Notes under the pieces: model-generated
Told to the model about the DNA's origin: nothing
Seen by the model: the letters and a program-made list of their open reading frames with translations, nothing else
The model's database searches: none
Made by a program: the position numbers and the translations under genes
Shown: one piece after another, positions 22,237-35,411 of the stretch
Layout: every line of letters begins with the position of its first letter
Numbering within the stretch: position 1 is the stretch's first letter
Assembly: GCA_029255685.2 (NCBI GenBank)
Contig: CM055314.2
Span: 9,380,399 to 9,444,398, forward strand
Direction of reading: 5' to 3'
From: Silene conica
Lineage: Eukaryota; Streptophyta; Magnoliopsida; Caryophyllales; Caryophyllaceae
DNA length: 64,000 nucleotides

Positions 22237-22455
22237 TGATAAATTTGTGAAGCAGAGGAAGAAGTATAATGAAGAATTCTTATTGATGAATCTCACGATG
22301 AACTAGCATACATATATACATAGTTTAGCCGAGATGCAATCCTACAATTTGGGTAACTGAAAAGTCTAGCTTACCTAAATGCTAATATTTACATAGTAAA
22401 TAATACCACATAAATATCACGTATATTCTATGGCATATTCCACGATATTTTATTA
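22237..22455 (-). repeat. 3' LTR of the Copia element
   Basis: 219 bp, ending TTTATCA on the minus strand. The purine-rich tract GAGAGGGAG (22456-22464) lies just inside, as expected for the polypurine tract. Confidence 0.9.
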
Positions 22456-22462
22456 CTCCCTC

Positions 22463-25400
22463 TCAAGTTGGAGCACTTGGTAAACCGAGTCCCAACTTGA
22501 ACTGTAGATGATCGTAGGATTCTCCTCGTAAAGCTTTTGTGAACAAATCGGCTATTTGTTCTTTACTCCGTACGTGTGCCATACGAAGCTCATTGGAAAC
22601 TAGATGTTGACGCACAAAATGACAATCGATTTCAATGTGCTTCGTTCTGTCATGAAAGACGGGATTTTTTGCTATATGGAGTGCAGCTTCATTATCACAA
22701 AACAAGCTCATTGGTTCTTTATGAAAGATACCCAACGAAGCTAGGAAGGATTTTATCCATAGCATTTCACTCGTGACTGCCCCCATTGCTCGGTATTCCG
22801 CTTCTGCAGTTGATTTGGCTACCGTAAGTTGCTTCTTTGCCCTCCATGACACGGGTGACTGCCCTACGGAAACAAAGTACCCACTTAATGATCTTCTAGT
22901 AAGTGGACACGTACCATAATCCGAGTCACAATAACCACGAATATGAAAATCTGCATTCTTCGTTAATGAGATGCCTTTACTCGTATTCCTTTTTATATAA
23001 CGAACTACCCTTAAAGCCGCATCCCAATGCTCCTTCCTAGGCTCATGTACGAATTGCGATAATATGTGAACGACATAAACAAGATCAGGCCTCGTTATGG
23101 TTAAATAAACCAAACGTCCTACTAACCTTCGATACTTCATGATGTCCTTCAAAACATCCCCCCTTGCCAATGCTAAATTGTGTCGAGGAAGGATAGGTGT
23201 GGATGCCGTCTTAGCTCCTTGTAAACCGGATTCTTCAATGATGCTTACTGCATATTTCCGTTGATTCAAAAACAACCCATTTGCCATATGATCAACTTCG
23301 ATTCCTAAGAAGTACTTAATTCTCCCCAAGTCTTTTATGCCAAAACGTGTATTAAGGAAATTTTTGAAATGAGCACATGCCTTTTTATCACTGCCTACTA
23401 CTATCATATCGTCTACATAGACGAGAACTCCAATGAAAATCCCACCTTGATTAAATGTAAACAAAGAATAATCAGCTAGAGATTGTACGAAACCATAAGC
23501 CTTCATCGAGTCGGTTAACTTGGCGAACCAATTTCTTGATGCTTGCTTCAAGCCATAGAGTGATTTGAGCAACTTACAAACTCTGTTTTCTGCTTGTCTT
23601 TCGAAACCTGGCGGAATTCTCATGTACACTTCTTCATCAAGATCTCCATGTAAGAAGGCATTATTCACGTCCAACTGTTCAATGAACCAACCTTTGATAA
23701 CTGCAACTGCAAGTAAACACCTTACACTCGTCATTTTCGCCACCGGCGCATAAGTCTCGTGAAAATCTATTCCTTCTATTTGAGTGAATCCTTGCGCTAC
23801 GAGCCTTGCCTTATACCGTTCCACTGTTCCATCTGCTTTGTATTTAATTTTATACACCCATTTGCACCCAATGGGTTTCTTTCCCTTAGGCAAAGGAACC
23901 AATTTCCAAGTTCCATTATTTTCCAAAGCATCTACTTCTTTCCGCATGGCTTCTCTCCATTTTTCGTCTTTTGCGGCTTGATGATAATACGTCGGCTCTA
24001 CATGTTCATCAATTCTTGCCAAAAAAATTTTATGGGACTGTGAGAAACCATTTGTTACAACATAATTTTCCAAAGGATAGCGCGTACCTGACCGGGAGGA
24101 CGTATTGCGATCGTGGTGAGCAGTGGACTTCGGGGTAATTACTTTTGTCGACTTACAATAGTAGTCCTTCTTCCATATTGGTTCAAATTTTTGCCTTGCT
24201 CCTCGACCCATATTTTCATCATTCATAGGTCCTCCTGGCATTTCGTTTCCAACAGGTTGCTCATTTGGACCTTTGTTTTGGTCTTCAATTGTGGCCTCAT
24301 CTTGTCTCACGTTGGATTGTTCATTTGTGTTTGCTCCTGTTATTTCTATTTCCCTCTCATTTTCCTTATTTACATCTTCCCCTATTTCTTCACCATGCAT
24401 TAAAATATGGGGTTCTTCAAATAAGTTTTGTGCATTATTATCTCCTTGTTGTGACATGGATTTAACAGTCGAAATCGAGTAGGGAAAAACATGCTCATAG
24501 AAAACAACGTCTCGGGATACAAAAACTCGCTTATCCTTTAAATCATACATTTTCCACCCCTTTTTACTATGCGGGTACCCAATGAAAATACACCGTCTTC
24601 CCCTTTCCCCAAATTTGTCCCGTGGTTTTTCCTTATTGTGGGCATAACATAAACAACCTATGACTTTGACATTATCATATTTGGGGCTTTTACGGTATAA
24701 TATTTCATAGGGTGTTTTTCCGTTTAGCAAAGGTGTTGGTGTACGATTTATCAAATAAGCTGCTGTTAGAACACATTCTCCCCAAAATTGTAATGACAAA
24801 TTTCCTTCAAATAACAACGCCCTTGCTTTCTCAAGTATATGTCGGTGCTTTCTTTCCGCTCTCCCGTTTTGTTGGGGTGTATCAACATTACTAGTTCGAA
24901 AAATAATTCCATTTTCTTCGTAATAATTTTTCATGGACCCAGACAATAATTCCGTACCATTGTCGCTTTGAATAATTTTAACATGGGTTTCAAACTGAGT
25001 TTTCACCATTTGACAAAACATTTTCATTAGGTCCCCTGCCTCACTTTTATCCTTCATGAGGTACACCCACACATTCCGACTATGGTCATCAACTATTGTG
25101 AGAAAATAGTGGGCTCGTGTCAGACTAGCAATTCTATATCTTCCCCATATATCACAATGCACAATACCAAATAAAGTACCACATGTTTTATTATTAAGCT
25201 TAAAAGAGGTACGAGTCTGTTTTGCTCTATTACACGAATCGCAAACATCATTCAAATTCCAACTTAAATTGCAACCAATTAAATCATTAAAACAAGAAAG
25301 AATACTCTTTGATGGGTGGCCGAGTCTCTTATGCCATAGTTGACTCTCCTTACTTACAGTAACATGCTTTACCATCTCGCCTTTATTAGATTTGTAGTAA

Positions 25401-26854
25401 TATACCCCTTGTCGATGCTCACCCCGTCCAATCTTCGTCCTCGTAATCCGGTCCTGGATTTCACAATAATCAGGAAAAAATGTTAGTAAGCAATTGGTCT
25501 CCTGTATTAATTGTCTTACGGAAATTAAATCACAAGTAAGCGTCGGCACAAATAAGACGTCTTTTAAAATGAAATTAGCATCCAATTTGACTTCTCCATG
25601 TATACTGGCTTCTACTTCTCGTCCATCAGGCAGACCAACCCTCGAAGGCTTCTCAACCCAACTCTTCTGCAAAATTTCTCGTTTTCCCGTCATATGATGC
25701 GATGCTCCGCTATCTATTAACCATTCGATATTTACATCAATATTCTTACCTTGTAATTTCTCGTTCCCATCCGGACTTCCATTTAGCAAGGTTCGAAGCT
25801 TTTCAATTTCATCATCAGTGAACGGGATATTTCCCCTTGACGTTTCTCCTGCCTTCGCTCCTGTCATTGCGTTTGCCTGGTATCCACCGTGTCCCCGTCC
25901 CCTGCCTCTGCCACGACCGCCATATCCACGGTTGTTGTTGCTGCCTCGACGTCCTTTCCCCCTTTCTCGTGCCTTCACCTCCTCATATCCATGCTTATCA
26001 TAACAATTTTCTTCCGTATGATAATATTTGCCACAGTGAGTGCACCGGGGTGGTCCGTCTCCCTCTGATTTTGTGCTAGCACCTTTCCCTTTTTCTCCCC
26101 CGTAGATCTTAGTAGCCATGGCAGCATCGTGACGCTCTTCTTTCACGGTGGTCAGAGAAGCGTGTCTCTCTTCTCTCAAAATCAGAGCATAAGCTCGATT
26201 CAAAGGAGCTACAGGATCTTCCATTAATAGGTTAGTTCGTATGTGACCGTATAATTTCGAATCTAAACCCATTAAAAACTGGTGTACCTTTTCCTCTTCT
26301 TTTTCCTTTGCTATTGATGTCGCTGCTCCGCAAGTGCAATTTTTGCTTTTACTGTTCTTGGCTAACTCATCCCATATTGTTTTTAGCCTTGTGTAATACT
26401 CCACGACGGAATCCCTTCCTTGCTTGCATTCATTGAGTTCATTTTTTAACTGATGAACTCTCGGTGCATTACCCGCCGAGTACCTCCCACGCAACTCTTC
26501 CCACACGTCTGCAATGGGCTGCGAAAAGGTGATACTCGGATGCAATTTTGGATCAATCACGTTCCGTAACCATGCCCTAAGCATAGCGTTGCACTGACGC
26601 CACACCACCGTCTCGATTGTCTCCTCATCTCCAATAATTTCGGGTTTTGTCACTTTACCCTCTATGAATGCTAATTTATTCTTAGCATCCAATCCGTTTT
26701 TAACAGCCTCGGACCACAAGTCATAATTACTGCCATCAAAACTAATTTGTGTAAGGTTTAAACTTGGCAAATCGGAAGGATGAAGATAGAGAGGTGACGT
26801 TACGGGAATTGTCTTTGGACCGCTCCCGTTGCCCTTCTTTTGATCACCTGTCAT
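22463..26854 (-). CDS. Copia gag-pol polyprotein
   Basis: One long frame of about 1,460 codons. The chosen start is the ATG of MTGDQKKGNG at 26854, because the further-upstream codons overlap the primer site. The N-terminal Copia gag region (HPSDLPSLNLTQISFDG) leads to a zinc knuckle CTHCGKYYHTEENC. Then come aspartic protease WLIDSGASHHM, the integrase zinc region HKRLGHPS with paired Cys, and the integrase core. Reverse transcriptase follows with QLDVNNAFLHGDL and YVDDMIVVG, then RNase H with GYCDSDYG and AEAEYRAM. The parts are those of a complete Copia polyprotein, which acts in a virus-like particle. The lineage within Copia is not certain. Confidence 0.93.
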   Translation of the reverse strand: MTGDQKKGNGSGPKTIPVTSPLYLHPSDLPSLNLTQISFDGSNYDLWSEAVKNGLDAKNKLAFIEGKVTKPEIIGDEETIETVVWRQCNAMLRAWLRNVIDPKLHPSITFSQPIADVWEELRGRYSAGNAPRVHQLKNELNECKQGRDSVVEYYTRLKTIWDELAKNSKSKNCTCGAATSIAKEKEEEKVHQFLMGLDSKLYGHIRTNLLMEDPVAPLNRAYALILREERHASLTTVKEERHDAAMATKIYGGEKGKGASTKSEGDGPPRCTHCGKYYHTEENCYDKHGYEEVKARERGKGRRGSNNNRGYGGRGRGRGRGHGGYQANAMTGAKAGETSRGNIPFTDDEIEKLRTLLNGSPDGNEKLQGKNIDVNIEWLIDSGASHHMTGKREILQKSWVEKPSRVGLPDGREVEASIHGEVKLDANFILKDVLFVPTLTCDLISVRQLIQETNCLLTFFPDYCEIQDRITRTKIGRGEHRQGVYYYKSNKGEMVKHVTVSKESQLWHKRLGHPSKSILSCFNDLIGCNLSWNLNDVCDSCNRAKQTRTSFKLNNKTCGTLFGIVHCDIWGRYRIASLTRAHYFLTIVDDHSRNVWVYLMKDKSEAGDLMKMFCQMVKTQFETHVKIIQSDNGTELLSGSMKNYYEENGIIFRTSNVDTPQQNGRAERKHRHILEKARALLFEGNLSLQFWGECVLTAAYLINRTPTPLLNGKTPYEILYRKSPKYDNVKVIGCLCYAHNKEKPRDKFGERGRRCIFIGYPHSKKGWKMYDLKDKRVFVSRDVVFYEHVFPYSISTVKSMSQQGDNNAQNLFEEPHILMHGEEIGEDVNKENEREIEITGANTNEQSNVRQDEATIEDQNKGPNEQPVGNEMPGGPMNDENMGRGARQKFEPIWKKDYYCKSTKVITPKSTAHHDRNTSSRSGTRYPLENYVVTNGFSQSHKIFLARIDEHVEPTYYHQAAKDEKWREAMRKEVDALENNGTWKLVPLPKGKKPIGCKWVYKIKYKADGTVERYKARLVAQGFTQIEGIDFHETYAPVAKMTSVRCLLAVAVIKGWFIEQLDVNNAFLHGDLDEEVYMRIPPGFERQAENRVCKLLKSLYGLKQASRNWFAKLTDSMKAYGFVQSLADYSLFTFNQGGIFIGVLVYVDDMIVVGSDKKACAHFKNFLNTRFGIKDLGRIKYFLGIEVDHMANGLFLNQRKYAVSIIEESGLQGAKTASTPILPRHNLALARGDVLKDIMKYRRLVGRLVYLTITRPDLVYVVHILSQFVHEPRKEHWDAALRVVRYIKRNTSKGISLTKNADFHIRGYCDSDYGTCPLTRRSLSGYFVSVGQSPVSWRAKKQLTVAKSTAEAEYRAMGAVTSEMLWIKSFLASLGIFHKEPMSLFCDNEAALHIAKNPVFHDRTKHIEIDCHFVRQHLVSNELRMAHVRSKEQIADLFTKALRGESYDHLQFKLGLGLPSAPT

Positions 26855-26932
26855 GGTGAACTTTTCAGATTTGAGGATTTTCGTTTTTGAGATAATTTTT
26901 ACGTGGTTGGATCGTTTTATGCTCACGATACC

Positions 26933-27885
<953 letters not shown>

Positions 27886-28126
27886 TGAGAGATACGGTCT
27901 TTCAATAAATTATTGAGAGACCATTCTTTTGTACCATTTTATTTGTATTTCGTGACCCTTTTATGATTGATTGTACCATAGTAATTTCGTACCTATTTAC
28001 ATAATAAATGTACTCATTTTATTTCTAATCATGATTTATACCTATTTTATACCTTTAGTACCACTTTTTCTTAAATTTGTACAATAATCTCTCAATAAGT
28101 TTATTGAGTGGCGGACTCTCAAAAGA
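27886..28126. mobile_element. MITE-like element with inverted ends
   Basis: The left end CAATAAATTATTGAGAGACC and the inverted right end CAATAAACTTATTGAGAGA match over about 30 bp around a 240-bp AT-rich core without coding capacity. No certain target duplication was found. Confidence 0.45.
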
Positions 28127-29059
28127 CCTAGTGAAAATATAATGGTTCCATGACAAATCAAACACGAGTATTAAGGAAAAGACAATTATCTCTTCTCCTT
28201 CATCAAAACATAAACAAACTTCTCACAAACATTTCAATTATGAATCGCAATTTTCTTATCAAACAAAAATTTAATTCGTTTCATTTATAAACTACAAAAA
28301 TTGATTTCATTTAACTTGATCGGATACTTATAGTCTTTAATTTGGGTATTATTTTTTTTGTAATACAAAATGGTTTGCTAACACAATGATCAAATTCTTA
28401 AAATCTGAAATTCTCTTATACAAAGTACATCCTATTGGAAGTGCTTGAGGAGGAAATTAATAAAAACACGTGTTTTTATTAGGCTCGTGCATCGCAGACT
28501 ATTTATATAAAGGAGAATTATTCGAACGATTATAGATTTATAAAGATTCCAACAATTGCAATTTTATATTTCGAGTAGTTTTATGTAAATTCAAGTGATA
28601 TGAGCACTCTAATTTTTCGGAAAATTATTGTGAGAGATTTCTCTTATTTTAATTACGAGTTACAAAAGAGAAATATAGATTAGAGAAACAAGTACACAAG
28701 AAGCGAGTCTTCAACTCATTAACTCTGAAATTTGAATGTAAGCATATATCATCTATATTTTTATTTTTATTAAATAAGCATAAACATTTAATCTTGAGGT
28801 TAAAGCATTTGGTCTAATTAAATGAAAGTATTATAGTAGACTCTACAAGGTAGCTCGTGCGAGTTGTAAAATAATTTGGAGGCTTAGATTAAGTTTATAC
28901 GATTACTTGAACATGTTAATCAGATGAAGAATGGAGTTAACTCGAGTTCAAGACGAACAAATTTTAAAATACTAGTTAATTATTATCTTATACGTGGTTT
29001 CTGTGCTTTGTTAGTCATACTTTCAAACTGTGTTTGTAGGATGCGGAATAGAGGCAATG
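28127..29059. other. AT-rich intergenic DNA
   Basis: No supported gene. Near 28480, GGCTCGTGCATCGCA resembles one arm of the Helitron terminal hairpin, probably a fragment. Confidence 0.4.
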
Positions 29060-29619
29060 TGTCACGGTCCAAACTTTGAGCCGGGTCGTGGAGCGCACCC
29101 TTGTCTACTTCACGACAAGAATGAAAGCGAGAGCGTCAAGCACCTAGTGTTTGTCAAGCACTAGGGCATTCGTAATCGGTCTCGTTTTGCGTGTGTCGGG
29201 ATCCTAGTCTCGATCAACAACAGTCGACACACACGGGCTTGTTAGTAAGTTATGAAGGCAAGAGTCATTCATAAGAAAGCAAACAACAAGCAATAGAAGG
29301 CAACAGGGTGAGAAGCAGATTGATTGACTAGTACTCCTCATAGAGGCAAATTTGATATTTCTAGTCTGGTAGTAGTAAACATTGATGCTGCAGAATAGGT
29401 ATACGTTTTCTAAACTCCTAAAAACGTACCTTAAACTAAAAACGAGACTCCAAGCTTTCAACACGCAGGAAGTAGACTTGGAGTACTAAATGATACAAAA
29501 AACGAGAAATGAAAATACAAAAGTAAAATAAGAAATCTATAGGCTCGAAGTGAACGAACCGCGCGCGCAATTTCTTAGCTATGAGGCTAGAATTGCGGCT
29601 AAATATGCGGGTCCTTACA
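29060..29619 (-). repeat. 3' LTR of the Gypsy element
   Basis: 560 bp. The purine tract GGTGGGGGAGAG lies just inside (29620-29631, minus strand) and would prime plus-strand synthesis. Confidence 0.92.
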
Positions 29620-29676
29620 CTCTCCCCCACCTAATCTGTTGTCGTCCTCGACAACGCTGCAATCTTCAAGGCTGGA

Positions 29677-32298
29677 TCAGTCGGCTGATGTCGCTGGGAG
29701 TTGGTTAGAACGGATGTTGGCGCGCTTGCTCTTGTTGCGGGAGGGGTCGTCAGGATCTGGATGGTAGGGCTTCAAGCAGCTCACATGAAACACAGGGTGG
29801 CACTTCATCCAGGCAGGGCGGTCGAGCTTGTATGCAACTTCTCCAATCCGCTTGATCACTTGGATTGGGCCTTCATACTTCCTCACCAGACGCTTGTCTC
29901 GTCCCCTCAGGAATCTTATCTGTTCTTTGTTTAACTTCACCATGACCATGTCACCAACATTAAACTCCCTGGCTCTGCGGTTCTCATCTGTCCACTTCTT
30001 CATACGGCGGGATGCTTTCTCCAAGTAAGCTCGGGCAATCTCAGCATTTACGTTCCATTCTCTGGCAAACTCATGTGCTTTCTTCGTCCGACCCGCATAA
30101 GTATCAGCAACAGTGGGAGGTAAGAGCGGCATCTGACCTGTAACAAGCTCAAACGGGCTCTTGTTGGAAGAGGAGCTCGTTTGAGCGTTAAAACAAAACT
30201 GGGCAACGTCAAGGAGTCTCACCCACTCCATTTGAGTTGCACCCACAAAGTGGCGCAGGTATTCTTCTAACATGCTATTGAAGCGCTCTGTCTGGCCATC
30301 GGTTTGGGGATGATAACTTGAGGAAATCTGAAGATTTGACCCCAATAACTTGAACAACTCTCCCCAAAATAATCCCGTGAAGCGAGCATCGCGATCACTG
30401 ATTATACTCTGAGGCAGTCCCCAATACTTCACAACATGTCTGAAGAACATTGTAGCTGTCTCTTCGGCGCTGCAAGCTTTAGGTAGGGGAATGAATGTGG
30501 CATACTTCGAAAATCGATCTACGATGACAAGGATCACACTCAATTCCCCTACTTTCGGTAACCCAGAAATAAAGTCCATTGAGATGCTCTCCCAAGGTCT
30601 TGTTGGCACCTGCAATGGATTCAGTAGCCCTCCCGGTTTCTATTTCTCTCCTTTATCTTGTTGGCAAATAAGGCAGGTTTTTGTGTACTCCATCACGTCC
30701 TCCTTCATTTGTGGCCAGTAGTAGTTTCTCTTCAGTAAACACAAGGTCCTCTTCCATCCCGGATGACCCGCCCACAAGGTATCATGACATTCCTGTAGGA
30801 GGATCTTCCGTAGTCCTGCCGCCTTCAGAACAAATATTCGGTGTCCTTTCGTGAACAGGAGCCCATCTTCCATCCAGAACTTGCGTGTCTTCCCTTCAAC
30901 GGCAAGTTGCTTCAGATTCCTCGCCGTTAGGTCTTGGTCGAGGTGTTCCTTCGCCTTAGCTCGAATATCCGTGGCCACTGTGGTGGAGGATAGGTGAGCA
31001 ATCACATGTAGTGCGGATAAATCACATCTGCGGCTTAGGGCATCCGCGACCCTATTTGCCGCTCCCGGTCGGTAAACGAACTCCACATCGAACTCCGCCA
31101 ACAATTCCTGCCATCTCGCTTGTCGGCTATTGAGCTTGGGCTGTGTGAGGAAGTGGGACGCTGCGGTGTTATCCGTCTTCACAACAAACTTCGACCCTAA
31201 GAGGTAGTGTCTCCATCCTCGTAGGCAATGAACAATGGCTAAGAGTTCTTTCTCTTGGACAGCATACCGCGTCTCGGCCCCATTCAACTTCCTGCTCTCA
31301 AAGGCCACGGGGTGACCATCCTGGAGGAGCACGCCACCGAGGGCAAAGTCAGACGCATCTGTCTCGACTTCGAAAGGTTTCGTGATATCCGGTAACGCCA
31401 AGACTGGTTCTTGAACCACCGCTTCTTTGAGCCTTTCAAAGGCTCTCTTCCTGTCGATAGACCACTCCCACTTAACATCTTTCTTCAACAAATCGGTTAG
31501 TGGTGCGGCAATCTTTGAATAGTCTCGAATGAATCTTCGGTAATAGTTCGCCAGCCCCAAAAAAGAGCGGAGCTCGGACACATTCCTTGGGGTTCCCCAA
31601 TCTTTGATGGCTGTGATCTTCTTCGAGTCCATTTTAAGTCTCCCTTTCCCCACGATATGACCGAGGAAGTTGACTTCAGGTTGGGCAAACTCACATTTTT
31701 CCCTTTTCACGAACAAGTGATTGTCTCGGAGCTTCGCGAACACGAGCTTCAAATGTTTAGTGTGTTCGGCCAATGAGCGGCTATACACAACAATATCATC
31801 CAGGTATACCACGACGAATTTGTCCAAGTACTCGTGGAATACATAATTCATCAACGTACAGAATGTTGCAGGGGCGTTAGTCAAGCCAAAGGGCATGACC
31901 AACCATTCAAACGACCCGTATCTCGTCACACAAGCAGTCTTTGGCTCATCTCCTTCGGCAATTCGAACTTGATGATATCCAGATCGCAAATCTAGCTTGG
32001 TGAAGTATACGGCGCCTTGTAATTGATCGAATAAGTCCGCTACCAAAGGGATGGGGTAGCGGTTTCTCACTGTCAGCTTGTTAAAGGCTCGGTAGTCGAT
32101 GCACAATCTCAGACTACCGTCTTGTTTCTTCTGGAAGAGTACAGGAGCCCCATATGGAGCTTTAGAAGGCCGGATTGACCCTGAGCGAAGTAAATCATCT
32201 AGCTGTTTCCTCAACTCAGCTAACTCTGGGGGTGCCATCCGGTATGGTCCTCGCGCGGGAGGTCTTGTCCCTGGAATTAACTCAATCTGATGGTCCAC
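29677..32298 (-). mobile_element. Gypsy RT, RNase H and integrase region
   Basis: Reverse transcriptase is shown by [17 protein letters not shown] and [11 protein letters not shown], RNase H by [15 protein letters not shown], and the integrase zinc region by [11 protein letters not shown] with CLICQ. The integrase core follows with SMDFISGLP, SDRDARFTG and HPQTDGQTER, and the C-terminal end is HPVFHVSCLKPYHP. The domain order RT, RNase H, integrase is diagnostic of Ty3/Gypsy. The region is broken, as expected for a fossil. Confidence 0.9.
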
Positions 32299-32304
32299 CA
32301 GCCG

Positions 32305-34131
32305 TCAAGGTGGTAAAGTCATAGGTAACTTATCGGGCATCACATCTTTGTTGTCCTCCAATACTTTCTGGATTTGTGGTTCCACGGGCTTATCGGAGGT
32401 GTCCTCCTTCATGGATATGGTACACAGGTACGTCGGTTCTCCCTTCAGGAGTCCCTTCTTCAATTGCATCGCCGAGAGGAGCGGTCCCTTTAACTTTTTA
32501 TCACCTTCTATGGCTTTCACCATGCACGGTTTTGACCCGACCATCATCAGAGACCCATTGTGGGGCGCCAAGAAAGTCGGGGTTCGCTTCAAGAAATCCA
32601 TTCCAAGGACGATCTTGAAATCATCCATCGGGACGCTGGTGAAGTCTAGCTTTCCCGTCCACTCGCCCATCTTGATCGTCACATCTTTGGCTACACCTTG
32701 AATTGGCTTGGCACTGGAATTTACGGCTTTCATGCTACCGCTTTCTCGATTCAACTTCATCCCGAGTCTCTTCGCCTCGTCGGGGGTGACAAAGTTTTGG
32801 GAGGCCCCCGTATCTATCATGGCTCGAGTAGACTTCCCATTGACGCTTATTTCCACGTACATCAGTTCCGTGGACTTGGTCTCGGGGCGTTCGACACCTT
32901 TTCCCATCGAACCCAACATGTGTACCGCGCCCATTCGAGCGACTTCCTCCAGTTCACTCGCGTCATCATCGTCACACTCTTCAGCGTTCTGATCTGTCCC
33001 TTCGGTGTTTGATTCTAACGACATCTTCGACAAACTCTTTTTGAGATTGTTGAATTCTCCTTGGTGTGGGCACTCGGACATTCTGTGTGGTCCTTTACAA
33101 AGGAAGCATGCAAACGGCTTCCTCGCGGTCGATGCTTCAGAAGTGCTGCCTTTAGAAGAGGTGGGAGTAGAATTGGTCGACCCCCACCTTTTGTTGTCTC
33201 TCCCTGGACGGAAACGGCTATTTCCCGTAGAGGGAGGTCTTGCTTGTGAGGACGTTCCTCCAAATTTTGGGTTACCCCCGCCTGTTGCAGAGAATCCTTT
33301 CTTTAGGGCGGTTTCCCGCTCAGTGTAGTAATCGACCAATCTTTCAGCCGCTGTCATCGCAGCCGAGAGTGACTCGGGCCTCTGTCTCATGATTTCTCGT
33401 TGGGCCCACTCCTTCAAGCCATCGATAAACTGGAATACTCGATCCTTTTCGGTCATGTCAGCAATCTCCAACATACACGCCGAGTAGGCTTTCACGTAGT
33501 CTCGGGTTGAGCTTGTATGCTTCAAGCTCTTCAGTTTCCTTCGGGCTAGGAAATCGGTGTTCTCCGGATAGAACTGCTCTTTAAAGAGTCGTTTGAAGTC
33601 GTCCCACGACTCTAGCACAACGGTCCCGAGTTCGATCTCAGCATATTTCGAACGCCACCATTGTTTGGCATCATCCATTAAGTACATACTCGCCGTACTG
33701 ACTTTCAGATTTTCGTCGAGCATGCTTACGCGGAAGTACTGTTCCATGTCGAAGATAAAGTTATCGACTTCCTTCGAGTCTCTCGCCCCGCAATATTTGT
33801 GAGGCGTAGGTGGTTTCACCTTGGGAGTTCCCCCTAGATTTCCGTCTCCAGCCATTTTCATCAAGGCATTACACATGTTCTCTAGTTGCTCGATCTTTTC
33901 GTGGAGATAGCCCATCTCCGCGTTGTAGTCGTTCGGAATTGCCTTCTCAACGGCAACCAAGCGGGCCCCATGCCCCTTCACCGTCTCATCTAACTCGTGA
34001 TGGGTAGTCCCCAAACTCACAACGAGGGACTCCAACGATGGAATTTTCTCATCCACAAATTTCTCTAAGGCCGTCACTCTAGCCTTAGTGTCGCTTTTGT
34101 TCCCACTCGGTTCTGCGGTCTTTCCCGTCAT
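32305..34131 (-). mobile_element. Gypsy gag and protease region
   Basis: The frame from the ATG of MTGKTAEPSG encodes a coiled N-terminal part and a Ty3 gag domain (YFRVSMLDENLKVSTASMYL, then WWRSKYAEIE). It continues with a zinc knuckle CFLCKGPHRMSEC and the aspartic protease AMIDTGASQNFV. Gag forms the particle shell and the protease cuts the polyprotein. The start was chosen because upstream codons run into the primer site. Confidence 0.9.
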
Positions 34132-34174
34132 CGTAAGCAGCTGCCCGTCGTGAAGACCGGGCTCTGATACCAAA

Positions 34175-34734
34175 TGTCACGGTCCGAACTTTGAGCCGGG
34201 TCGTGGAGCGCACCCTTGTCTACTTCACGACAAGAATGAAAGCGAGAGCGTCAAGCACCTAGTGTTTGCCAAGCACTAGGGCATTCGTAATCGGTCTCGT
34301 TTTGCGTGTGTCGGGATCCTAGTCTCGATCAACAACAGTCGACACACACGGGCTTGTTAGTAAGTTATGAAGGCAAGAGTCATTCATAAGAAAGCAAACA
34401 ACAAGCAATAGAAGGCAACAGGGTGAGAAGCAGATTGATTGACTAGTACTCCTCATAGAGGCAAATTTGATATTTCTAGTCTGGTAGTAGTAAACATTGA
34501 TGTTGCAGAATAGGTATACGTTTTCTAAACTCCTAAAAACGTACCTTAAACTAAAAACGAGACTCCAAGCTTTCAACACGCAGGAAGTAGACTTGGAGTA
34601 CTAAATGATACAAAAAACGAGAAATGAAAATACAAAAGTAAAATAAGAAATCTACGGGCTCGAAGTGAACGAACCGCGCGCGCAATTTCTTAGCTATGAG
34701 GCTAGAATTGCGGCTAAATATGCGGGTCCTTACA
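34175..34734 (-). repeat. 5' LTR of the Gypsy element, with adjacent primer-binding site
   Basis: 560 bp, matching the other LTR. Just inside, at 34160-34172, the minus strand reads TGGTATCAGAGCC, complementary to the 3' end of initiator tRNA-Met. Confidence 0.92.
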
Positions 34735-34739
34735 CAATG

Positions 34740-35411
34740 CATGACAAGAAAGTCGCGAACTTGACGGATTGAAAGTAACGAGTCCAAATAAAGAAGTTTG
34801 TCAAGCTAACTTGTATATTCGTTCGGTTTAGGGATTATGCAATTTATTTTATTTATATTATTTTTGGAAGGAGAATTTACACATTAAATTATAACATAAG
34901 GCGTAATGCAATATATTATTATCTAATCGTTTTACCTTGTCACATATCAATTTTATGTTGAAAAATGAGAAGTTTTTATGTCACTTTTTAACATAAAATG
35001 ATCATATTTTACGGTAAAAATGATCATTTTGGTAAGTAATTTCACCATATGATGGCCTTATAATATAATCCGCGATTCAATTACTAAAGTTGATATAAAC
35101 TTACAGAGTTATAGTATACGAAGTATATAGTTAAATTACTTAAATCCATGAGTAGTTGATGGACTTGATTTATTTGTTAACACACACACCTTTTGTTTAC
35201 AATGATTAAAGAGGGTATTAGTTCAAATCTTCAATTCATGAGTAGCTTACTCATCTTCTATAAGTTTGTTGAGCTTGGATTAGCTTGGTCAAAACTCTTT
35301 CCTGGTCAGACCTACTAATGCAAGCTAAGCAAGACACTTCCCGGACAAGTTTGTAAATCCAAGACAGTCCAAGATACAATCTTCACTGGAAGGAGCACAT
35401 TCCTGTCCAGG
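34740..35411. other. AT-rich intergenic DNA
   Basis: No supported gene or repeat was recognised. Confidence 0.4.

Larger units (their letters stand above)
29060..34734 (-). mobile_element. Ty3/Gypsy LTR retrotransposon, nearly whole, young
   Basis: Two 560-bp LTRs (29060-29619 and 34175-34734) run TGTCACGG to CCTTACA and differ at about five positions. Under usual plant rates that suggests roughly a third to two thirds of a million years. A perfect 5-bp target duplication CAATG flanks the element (29055-29059 and 34735-34739). Internal order on the minus strand is PBS, gag, protease, RT, RNase H, integrase, PPT, the Gypsy order. The coding region carries about two breaks. A tRNA-Met primer site and the HPVFHVSCLKPY end of the integrase fit the chromovirus branch. 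Confidence 0.93.
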
